Of a stretch of DNA of 64,000 bases, positions 55,028 to 64,000 are shown piece by piece (position 1 is the first letter of the stretch; each line of letters opens with the position of its first letter). The stretch spans positions 2,914,001 to 2,978,000 of the forward strand of contig OZ020489.1 of assembly GCA_963971405.1 (NCBI GenBank). The letters are read 5' to 3'. Under the pieces are notes generated by a model. It was not told the origin of the DNA, searched no databases, and saw only the letters and a list, made by a program, of their open reading frames with translations. A program made the translations under genes and the position numbers. Origin of the DNA: Psococerastis gibbosa. Its lineage: Eukaryota; Arthropoda; Insecta; Psocodea; Psocidae.

Positions 55028-55147
55028 GTGAAGACAAAGCAACAATTCGAGTTTGTTCTGATGGCAGTCGCCGAAGAAGTTCATGCCATTCTAAAGGCAA
55101 TCCCAGCTACGCATTCACCACCTCCAGTAACAAAAGAGAAGGAGTAA
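55028..55147 (+). CDS. PTPRN: PTPRN exon 18, terminal
   Basis: The acceptor is TTTGTCATGCAG. It encodes VKTKQQFEFVLMAVAEEVHA then ILKAIP, the conserved C-terminus, followed by a short extension (THSPPPVTKEKE) beyond the point where vertebrate proteins end. TAA at 55145-55147. Confidence 0.96.
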   Translation: MKTKQQFEFVLMAVAEEVHAILKAIPATHSPPPVTKEKE

Positions 55148-57900
55148 TGGATTCTGACTAGGCCTACTTTTACATAATAAGAGGCCACTATTATGACAAA
55201 TTTATGGCACATTCTAATATGCAGGTGATGCTATAAAAGCTAATTCACTCCTCAAACATTCGATAAACTAGGCATTAAATTTATTCTTGCATTTCCAAGC
55301 TGTTACATCTTTCAGTAGCATTCTGTGGACATAAATAAGAATTATTACGTTCAATAAGTTCTTGTTCGTAATGATCCTCATATATGATGTGATAAAGACA
55401 ATGACATTAATTTCCTTACAGTGTGGATACAGTATTTATTGAAAACGGATGATAGGGTCTTGTAATGCATCACCATATTCAATGTCAGGGTTCCTAAATA
55501 TATCAGCGATGCTGCAATAATTGGTGGTAATAACATAGGTAACAAAACTATTAATCTGATTTTAGACACAGAATCTAATAAATAAGTAAATAAATTCAAT
55601 GAATTAAAAAAAAAAAATCCTGAACTATGCGTAGATGAAGAAATTTGAGTGAGTCAAATAAAGCCTGCATATGGAATGGACGAACTACCTAAAAATCCTT
55701 GTACGTTCAGCAGCTAACAGATACGCGTCAAAAGACCTTGCACGCACATCGTGAACTACGAGTTAGAAATTTCTTAAAATTAATATTACCGTAAACTGAT
55801 CTACTTGTACATGAGACATGAATGTTAATGTTGACCTTTCCTACGCAAGGAGAAGTTTGAGGAGTACTGTATTCCAATTCTTTAATGTTTAGTAAAATAT
55901 TGATGTTATACCATACATAAATTACATGTATTGTCAATTTTCAATGGGAACTTGTTAAAACTATTATGAATGAACCTAGCCCATACAGCCCAATTATGGG
56001 CGAACTGGGATATTTTTATAAGTAGGTAAGATAATATGATGAAGGCTATGGGAAGGTTTCCTATAAATTGTAATTAAACTGAAAATTTCTTTCGTTACCG
56101 TACTTTTGTTTAGATTTCAGGTTTATAGGTGAACCTACATATTCTACTTTGCTAGCCTACTATTTTATTTTTAAAGCTTGATGTTCAAGAATTATTTTTA
56201 ATTGATTGAGTTTGACATCCTGTTGGTCATTTCTGAAAGGAAGCCTATTAATTATGTTCTCAATCTAATTGATAAAAGTGTTTGACATATTCCATAAATC
56301 AAGGAAGTTCGATAAATCGGGCAACCTTAAATCAACTGAAAATTGTTAATTTCGTCTTGAGTCTTAGCTGCGTAGGTCAAGTAGAACAACCCAGTCAGGT
56401 TGGTTTAGTTAGTAGTGCATAGAAAATGCACCAGAATGGCTCATTGCATGGAGAGGAGAGATATAAAATACCATCATTGAAGGTGAGTCGATTGCAAAAA
56501 TTGTCTTTCTATCACAAGAGAAATATTAGGCTAGTTCAAACATCTATTGAGGATGTCTGAAATATGTACGTTGTTTATTGAGTGACTCAATAACAATAAT
56601 CTCTCCATGGGTTCTGTAGGTTATAATTTTTGCATTCAGGATGTGACCAACTGGGTGAGCCGAAGTGTCTGAGAACTTGGCATAATATATTTATGCCACA
56701 ATAAGGTTGAATTCAGTAAAAAAGTCCCATTCTTATTTATTTTTATACCTAACTTACCTCGATATCATGTATACACCCAATTAGTTCAAATTCAAAGACT
56801 GTATTTAATTTTGATTTTGAATTTTGTTTCTTGAGGGTTGTTGAAAACGACTAATTGCTTAAATGTTACGCTTATATTGGCCAGCCTTGACGAACATAAT
56901 GTTGTTATAAACCCCAAAAAATGTAGGAAGAGATTTTCAAATGGAAGTATATTGAGAAGTTCTTTTGATTCCCTATGCTAGAGGGTCTTCCATTTAATTT
57001 TTTATTTGTTGTATGACAAATATTTTACGTTAATATATATAGTACTATAGTAGGCCTATGAGAAATAAAAGTGATGAGAAATAATTTATAATCTAAGAAA
57101 ATCTTTCAGAATTATCATTTCTGTTAACTTTTATATATGGAATTATGTAGAACGATTGATTACTACGACTAATAAAGAGATTGCAATGTTAGAATTAACA
57201 GTAGCCTAAGTGCTGATGGTATGTTTTGATATGGTCAATTAGGTGGCATTAAATCTTTGTAAGACATTTCATTCGACGTGAAAATCCAATCAATCATCTA
57301 TTCAAATTGGAATGAAACAATTTACATACAATGTAACTTGCCTTTACTTCAGAAAATACGCCCTAATTGATCAATACGGATTGAGGTACTTGCTTTGTAT
57401 GTCTGCTCCTGAGAGAGTTAACTGTTTTTCTTATACTATCCGCTAGCCGCAGTATTATCTATGTAATGTTGTATCAATATTAATACTAATTATACACTAC
57501 AATATCTCAGAATAGGTAAATAAGAACCAGTAATGTCGATGTACCCTCCTTCATATTATACGTTTATGTGTGTGCGTACTGGCACTGCTACAGTTTGGGC
57601 CCAACTCATTTCTTGATTATCAAGACCATTATATATCTAATATATCCATTAAAAATTTAAAAGGGCTAAATCCTTGAGGAATGTTGATGAATAACGATGC
57701 AGTGATGTTCATGTTTATACTAGCAGCAGAACAGCTCGTCAGAGGATAGTAATGGATAGAAATAGAAATGAAGGGGTGAATGAACCGTTCGTGGAGAAGA
57801 TATTGAGAAGGGACTGCAATCTTAATAGAATAGATCACAGCAGGTAGGCAAGGAAATGGATTGAGGAAGAAATATAGGGAACACGAAGAGCTGAAGAGAC
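55148..57900. other. PTPRN 3' flank, UTR and AT-rich
   Basis: No further coding signal. An AATAAA at 55658-55663, about 510 bp after the stop, is one possible polyadenylation signal. Other AT-rich candidates exist, so the transcript end is not fixed. Confidence 0.5.
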
Positions 57901-57929
57901 GAGATAAAGAAACCAGAATGAGGTCGATC

Positions 57930-58042
57930 TCTGAAGAGAGGGACTTTTACCAGAGGAGGTGTTGAAAAATCAGAATTGGAGAGACAGAAGGCAGTGGAGG
58001 AGGATCTTACATCAAACCCGGGCAGCTGGAGCTGATTATTGA
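57930..58042 (+). pseudogene. Possible LINE 3' tail
   Basis: The plus frame reads EVLKNQNWRDRRQWRRIL then ADY and a stop, similar in style to LINE ORF2 C-termini. A GAY microsatellite follows at once. Short; no wider homology seen. Confidence 0.35.
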
Positions 58043-58230
58043 CGCTGACGATGATGATGACAGTGATAATTGTGATGATGGTGACGATGAAAATGACGAC
58101 GAAGACGACGACGATGATGAATGTGATGCTGATTGTGATGATGGTGACGATGATAATTATGATGACGACGACGATGGTGACGATGACAATGACGACGACG
58201 ATGATGATGGCGATGATGACGATGATAAAG
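58043..58230. repeat. (GAT/GAC)n imperfect microsatellite
   Basis: About 190 bp of GAT and GAC triplets with AAT, GGT and TGT interruptions. Poly-Asp and Ile/Val-rich readings are by-products. Confidence 0.92.
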
Positions 58231-58469
58231 CTGCGGCGGTTAACCATTGAACCACTTCACATCCCTAGTATTTACCCGACCACTAGGTGGCTGAATAACC
58301 AAGTCATTAAATAGTTAATGCATTATTAATAATTGTATTAGCTTTCACATTTTACCTAAATAATGCCTAATTGAGTGAAAAATTGGGCCATTGTCGCATC
58401 GCCATTATGTGCATACAGACCTAAGTAGTGTCAATGTTAATTGTAAAACTCTCTCAGTGCAGTTTATTA

Positions 58470-58820
58470 TAGTGTTGTGCAACTCCGCACATTTCCAGAT
58501 CTTATGTTGATACTGGTTCAAACATCAGTGGACTGACTCCGCCGAACTGACTCCGGCCTCGGTTATGAATTTGCGTTCCGATTGCTCATACCACACAGTA
58601 GCCTATACCAGCAGCATTAAATCCACAGGCTCCCTATTTCAAGCTCGCTGTGTCATATTGAGACTATAGCCTAATAGTATAATATAATATGAGAATATAG
58701 AATTACTGTTGATGGAGTCATTCCAACTAAAGTCGTCGAGAAGACGACTCCACCGACTACCCATCGGAGTCCGAGTCCGTGTCCGAGTGAGTTGACTCTG
58801 TGCGGAGTTGCACATCACTA
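58470..58820. mobile_element. hAT-like MITE, ~350 bp
   Basis: Terminal inverted repeats TAGTGTTGTGCAACTCCGC and its inverse GTGCGGAGTTGCACATCACTA. The TAGTGNTGTGCAA end is typical of hAT-type non-autonomous elements. Flanks GTTTATTA and GCTTATAT could be a decayed 8-bp duplication. The interior is rich in GACTCCG-like phrases. Confidence 0.65.
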
Positions 58821-59439
58821 GCTTATATATCACCTTTGTGTAACTTCGAAAATAAGTTTGACGTTTAGGTGATAAGATTGAAATATGGAGTCCTTCCGTA
58901 CCTGTTTAACGAAAAATTATATTTCTCTCGATGTGAACAAAAGAATAGCCGCATGATATTCAGTGTACTGTAAATGCGTAAATCATCAGCTGTAACTTAA
59001 TAATTTGATGTTAAAAAAAAGTAAAAAAAATCATAAAATGTCATATTCAAAATATTTCTAGTTATAAATTAGTTAGAATCAAATTCATCAAGACTAATTT
59101 CATACGTCATAAAATGAATAGTATTAACTTATCGTACTTCTACTACGTATTGAACCCTATACTAGTTCTTGGATGTAAACTAGTGCAACATAACACCCTA
59201 ATGGGTTTATTGTCTAATTACAAAAAGTAGGTACCTATCAGGAATACTGGAGGTACCAGCTTTAATTTAAAATTATATTATCGTAATACAGAGTATTCTA
59301 ACGCTGAGTACAATGAAAACATATTGAACAATTAAAAGTCCTTTACGGTTGATTCGTACATATTAATTGCACACAAATATAATATGTTTATCATTCTCTG
59401 ATGACTTTTGTGTTTGAACCATCTACTTACTAACTCCTT

Positions 59440-59775
59440 GGCGCTATGGCCCGTGAAGGGCGTTGGCCCGCTCTGCCACATCGCGGCAGCCTGCGCGGTC
59501 CTGCGCTCTCCTTCGCCATTCATCGACGCCAAGAGTGCCAGATCCACCTCGACGTCGTTCAGCCATCGCGTCCGTGGCCGCTCCACTCGTCTTCTCCCTT
59601 GGGGCACATTGTGCAGGGCTGCTCTTGTAGCCCCATTTTCTGGCATACATTCGACGTGCCCTAGCCACCTGATGTGGGCTCTCTTGATTTCGGCTACTAT
59701 CGGAGGTTCTCGGTACATCCCGTAGAGCTCGTCATTTCTACGGATACGCCACTCTCTCTGTCCCTCTCTCCCTGA
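59440..59775 (-). pseudogene. LINE ORF2 C-terminal tail, frameshifted
   Basis: Minus-strand reading gives REWRIRRNDELYGMYREPP, then KRAHIRWLGHVECMPEN, RTRWLNDVEVDL and, after a frameshift, VDEWRRRAQDRAGCRDVAER ending ANALHGP. Same clade as the tails at 8683 and 41256, and truncated at a similar point. Confidence 0.78.
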
Positions 59776-59799
59776 TTTTGAACCATCAACTTTTATCTT

Positions 59800-60690
59800 A
59801 TCTTGTTTATTCTAATAGTAAAGAATACTTTTGGAATCCTGTCTTTCTGTTATCAAAGGAAATAAACGCATTAATTAGTTCACTCAATCAATCAATCAAT
59901 CAATCAAAAGGTGTATTAGAAAAAACAAATACACAATACTGTAGGGCCAGATGGCCCATAACAGACTAAAAAATGAATAAATAAATAATTTAAAAACAAA
60001 ATATTAAACCCTTGAAAAAAATGACTAACATTAACTTAATTGCTGATAGCAGGTCCACAGAAAAAATTCTTTCTAATCCATAATTTGAAACAAAGATTCC
60101 ACCTCTTCCCGTCCATTCATTTTTTATTAATTATCCAAAGCTGTGTTGACCACTTGGATTAATGGGTTGAATCACTATTAAACGGCATTTTGAATTATAA
60201 GGTTTAGTCCTGAGAACTTGTTGAGGACTCTCTTTCTACCATCGCTCGATGGGCTGTTGTTATCAGTAACATCAAAATGCCTCATAATTATGTGCTAACC
60301 TAAATAGGCCTAAATAGGGGACAAAGGGGAGAAGGGGGGACAAAATATATATATTTTTTTTAATAGGGTGTACAGGTGGTGGTCTGGAAACTGGAATTCT
60401 GTATATACTGTATAATGTGTAAATATAGACATTGACTTATCATTTTAGATCGAAACTGGTCGGATATGGCAGCCCTTATTACTGCAGCATTTGGCATTGC
60501 AATCTGGTTAGCCTCTTTTTGTAGCCTGAGGTTTCAAATTTTATCCCTCTGCTTACCCGTCCCATGTTTTAGTTTAGATAACTGTGCCAGCCCCTTTCCC
60601 CCTGAACTGAGTCTTGTTTTTGGCTTGTTATAGTCCGCGGGTAGGCTATAGTTCCACCCAGTTGCGTCGCCACTCGCCGTCTCACAAGCA
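59800..60690. other. No gene seen
   Basis: Contains a short (AATC)n tract near 59885 and a repeat segment near 60505-60550 shared with 32850-32890. No coding signal. Confidence 0.5.
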
Positions 60691-60704
60691 TAGCAGACCT
60701 GCAA

Positions 60705-60890
60705 TTGAAGAACCAGTAGAATCCGGGCTGATGGGCTGTGAGCTTCCAAACGTTTCATCAACATCTGCGGTCGACATCCATCTTCAGTGGCGCTGCGTAG
60801 ACTTGGAAGGTTGTACCTCGGTGGCTCCGGAGCTACTGGTTCTTCATTCGACTCCGGCCGTGGGCCGTGAAAGCCTTTGCAGTTACAGAC
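60705..60890. mobile_element. Foldback family member, decayed
   Basis: GAACCAGTAGAATCCGGGCT, CCAAACGTTTCATCAACATC and TGCGGTCGACATC match the foldback arm. The inverse end (CATTCGACTCCGGCCGTG) is short. Confidence 0.65.
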
Positions 60891-61219
60891 CTGCAATTGT
60901 TTGCCGATTTTGACACATTTGTTGACTGTCTCCGTCATGTAGGCACTACACTGCATTAAGAGTTAAGACCACTGAACATAACAGGGACAGGATGCACAGT
61001 ACTTCGACAAGTTGTTGCAAGTTTGGGATTATCATAGATCAAGAGATGAATTTGCGCTCCTTTACTTTTGCGTCCCATTACTTTCTCACTTTACTATACA
61101 CTAGCAAGCTTTGATCCAGCGGAAACTTTAGGGGGGGGGGGGGTCAAAAGTAATATGTACGTTTAAAAAGTAATTTTTGTTGTTGAAAAGTTGAGTTTTA
61201 TTCTTTTTTCTTTCTATCT

Positions 61220-61244
<25 letters not shown>

Positions 61245-61251
<7 letters not shown>

Positions 61252-61360
61252 TTCCTTGTCCAGTATTCCCTGGACAATTAAGGAGCATATATTACAAAAA
61301 TACAATACATAATAATACCATCCCGCATCCCCAAGCTAGCGCTTATTTGGGACAAAAGAC
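61245..61360 (+). repeat. Dispersed repeat shared with 17090-17205
   Basis: CAGTATTCCCTGGACAA, ATATTACAAAAATACAATAC and CATCCCGCATCCCCAAGC. It is preceded by a G run (61131-61142) and a (CTTT)n tract (61204-61250). Confidence 0.75.
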
Positions 61361-62518
61361 TCATACAGTGCTGCTAAACAAGGCTTAATGATTTATTTTT
61401 GTTATTTATTTATAATGTTTATTTTATTTTATTTTTATTTTATTTTAACTTGTTATTTTAATGTCAGTTTTTATTATTATTATTAACTCCCATTGACCAG
61501 CCATCTTTTTATACCCGCTTTTAACTCACCCATCTGTTTAATAATAATAATACGTGTATTTATCAAAAAAACATTACAAATTTTACTGAACCGGTGCCAC
61601 AAAGCCAAAAAGGCGGGTTGGGATCACCACACAATTTATTGTAGTAGGTTATTTCCTAGCTCATCACAATAACAATATTTTTTTTAAACTATACCTGTGA
61701 GTAGACTTACAATATAGTTCTTAATGATAGACAAGGTAGCCCTGATCATTTCATTGTAGTAACTGAAACCTCTATAATTTACTTCCCCCACGCGTACCCG
61801 CCATTATACACTAGTAGGTAATTTTTGGCTATGCTAGCAAGCAAAGGTCCAATACTCAGTGATTTGTAGCAAATGTTAAAACATTTAATAGGCTCATTGT
61901 CAAATGATCCATTATAAAATTATTGGAATATTGTAAATAATACTTAACTCTTATATTTTTTCATTTTTCCTTAAAATTGTGGCCTCCTGGAAATTTCGAT
62001 TAGGTCATGCGCTAGATTGTCCTTATGGCAAATCCATATCTGGATTCCATAACAACATTTATGCTTCTAAAAGCTACACCGATTGATAAAATATTGACAT
62101 CGTAGTTCAAAATGCATGGCTGGTTAAGAAAAACTATTGCAAATACACTACAGTCCATAAAAACATCCCATATAATTTTTATTACCGTACACAAATTTAT
62201 TCAGTCACAACAACATATAGTGAAGAAAATATGAGACATAATTGCATTACATGTACAACATGTGCATGGACAGTAGAATGGAGTATGAACCTTTAGATTT
62301 GTGCAATAGTTTAGACATTGAAAAATCCATTTTTTTAGACACATAAGGTTAATAATTTGGAAATTATGACCAACTGATAGGCCCTATCTGCTAAGAAACA
62401 ACCAAAATTAGGAATAAATGTAGGTACTGTAGTTAGGCAAACATGTTGGGATGTAGCCTAAAACTGACTCACATTAGTTACTATAGGGGAGAGAGTAGGC
62501 TACGTTGGATTATTTTTT

Positions 62519-63325
62519 GCTTTCCAATTTATACGTAGTATAAGGAAAGCCAAGGAACCCAAAAAAGTGATTTTTACGAAATGTCTGTCTGTCTGTCTGT
62601 CGCTCTGTCTGTCGGTTCATCAATTTCCGGGCAAACAACTTAATCGTCGATTTTGATGAAATTTTGCATGAAAGTTCACAAAAATCATACCTCAAGAAAA
62701 TTATTTTATTTTGGGCTAACTCAATTTGGGGGGGTTTTTATTCTGAAAAAACTCCAAAAAAACGTCTAAAAAAATTATTTCTCAAAAACGGCTCCAACGA
62801 TTTCTTTTAAATTCACATATGTTGTAGTCGTCATTAATGTTGACAAAATGCGGGGGGTCGCTTGCCCCTTGATAGTTTGATTCTGGGGGTAAAAAAATAA
62901 AAGTAACAAAATGTTTATGAAAAATTACTAAAAAATAATTTTTCTGTGAAACCTTTCTATCGATGATTTCTACCTTCAGGCATGTTTTAGGTGTTAAATT
63001 GAGTAATGAAACCGGACAGGTTGCTTTCCCAAAAACTATCTGCTTTTGTGCAAAAAAATGTTTTTGAAAAAATGATAGATAATTCACGGTCAAATGCATT
63101 GCGTGCCCTGCCATTATTGCTGTGTGGTAATGTGTTGGTCTGACCTACAGTATCTAGAATTTACTTCAGTGGACAACCCCCCGCCCCCCCCCGCCCCCCC
63201 CCCCCCCCCCCGAGATGCCCGAAATTTAACTATAGGAAAATTATTTACCATGAAATTACTCATTTACTCAATCTACTAATTGATAAATTGGAAAGCATGT
63301 TCGAGGAAACTCGGACCGGTTCTTT
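62519..63325 (+). mobile_element. Rep-A copy 4, longest
   Basis: Same ends as the 19536 copy (GCTTTCCAATTTATACGTAG and ATAAATTGGAAAGC, with the outer CGAGGAAACTCGGACCGG). It contains an insertion of about 90 bp with a C-rich run at 63178-63212. Confidence 0.88.
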
Positions 63326-63329
63326 ACAT

Positions 63330-64000
63330 TTTATTCTTTCCTCGGTCCAAATAACAAACCTACTTTTTGCGGTTAAAGGTTCTAAGGAATGTCCCTCACA
63401 AACGTAGATTAAAATATAATGTCTTTCGTGTGTCTATTTGAACATTTCGTCAAGTCATGCATGTGGTAGCCTTCAATCAATGCAAAAAAGTGCATTAATC
63501 CATGGATCTTGGTCGTATCCCATTACTTAACGTAAAATCTAATATATAGCTTGGGAAATCCCAATGCCACGGTCATTTATGATGTGAGGTATTAATGCAG
63601 GTTATTTTCACAGCTGAAAAGTTGTTGTACGACGAATGCAACGAGTATGAATACGCGACCTGGCGATGATCCTTTAACAGACACATTTTTTTTAGTGTAG
63701 CCTATACATCGCCTAGATTTTTGTTCATGAAATATAGTCAATTAGTCAGATAGGACCCAGAGAGTTTTTTGCCTGCTGGTACTTATTTTCAGGACATAAA
63801 TAATTGGTCAGATAGTGTGCAAAATACATTAAAGAACAAGATTGCAATACTTTAGTGGAAATTCCATCAGGTCGTCCACATGTTAACCTACAGAATCTAG
63901 TTTATTGGGTTCTTGCTTACACTCTTACACAATAATACAATAATGCATGCACGATAGATAAGTAGGCCTTTTGGAGCTTTGTTTAATATTGTAAGATTAA
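63330..64000. other. AT-rich end of window
   Basis: No supported gene. One splice-acceptor-like site with a short open stretch at 63614-63669 is discussed under findings. Confidence 0.4.

Larger units (their letters stand above)
10070..55147 (+). other. PTPRN: PTPRN/IA-2 orthologue, whole gene (18 exons)
   Basis: This single gene encodes a receptor-type protein tyrosine phosphatase-like protein of dense-core secretory vesicles (IA-2/ICA512 and phogrin family). Eighteen exons join without a phase conflict into about 1013 residues; vertebrate members are about 980-1015. Domains in order: signal peptide (1-18), RESP18-like cysteine region (about 23-105), acidic luminal region with dibasic sites, SEA-like mature ectodomain (about 515-593), membrane helix (609-633), a Tyr-based juxtamembrane segment, and a PTP domain (about 719-1000). 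The catalytic site reads HCSDGIGR (Cys931, Arg937) with Asp933 where active enzymes have Ala. The WPD loop reads WPE (Glu899). Both suggest a pseudophosphatase. Intron 1 is 23.7 kb and holds an antisense gene; intron 13 holds a gypsy element. Vertebrate PTPRN and PTPRN2 arose by later duplication, so this is likely co-orthologous to both. Confidence 0.95.

Noticed and set aside
58039-58314. Met/Thr-rich, poly-Asp and Ile/Val-rich readings
   Set aside because: By-products of the GAT/GAC repeat.
60432-60610. Acceptor-like site followed by a hydrophobic open stretch (AALITAAFGIAIWLASF)
   Set aside because: Its second half matches a repeat at 32850-32890 and no donor or partner exon is seen.
1-64000. 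CRISPR array, operons, bacterial-type genes
   Set aside because: Repeats present are microsatellites and transposons; gene structure is eukaryotic.

Overview
The window is nuclear DNA of an invertebrate animal. It has spliced genes with GT/AG introns, dense retroelements, tRNA-derived SINEs, foldback elements and microsatellites. The tails of its non-LTR elements and a chitin-binding-type secreted gene favour an arthropod, but nothing here proves the phylum.

Layout. Positions 239-3605 (+) hold the last three exons of a gene ending in a fibronectin type III (FN3) domain. The main gene spans 10070-55147 (+). It is an 18-exon orthologue of the dense-core-vesicle receptor-type pseudophosphatase IA-2/phogrin (PTPRN/PTPRN2; IA-2 in flies, ida-1 in worms). 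All 18 exons join in consistent phase into about 1013 residues: signal peptide, RESP18-like cysteine domain, acidic luminal region, SEA-like mature ectodomain, one membrane helix and a PTP domain with pseudophosphatase substitutions. Its 23.7-kb first intron is packed with repeats and contains an antisense two-exon gene for a peritrophin-A (CBM14)-like secreted protein (24929-25573), plus a 3-kb CR1/jockey-type LINE (26733-29738, minus).

The intron between exons 13 and 14 carries a complete, very young Ty3/gypsy-type LTR retrotransposon (44814-52493, sense). Its two 1041-bp LTRs show one visible difference. Its gag-pol junction has a textbook -1 frameshift signal.

The rest is mobile DNA: two or three tRNA-derived SINE families, a 0.6-0.8-kb family with a CTGT-rich core (called Rep-A here), foldback elements, several small inverted-repeat elements, and short 5'-truncated LINE tails. 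Two items stand out. One is a LINE-derived non-autonomous retroposon of about 0.7 kb, present twice with its own target-site duplications and the same internal deletion (14898-15597 and 40255-40994). The other is a 458-bp insertion made almost wholly of a 194-bp perfect palindrome, flanked by a 12-bp duplication and inserted into a SINE (10563-11020). Long G/C homopolymers (10-20 nt) are unusually common.

Beyond the PTPRN stop codon (55148-64000) I see no convincing gene, only repeats and AT-rich sequence.
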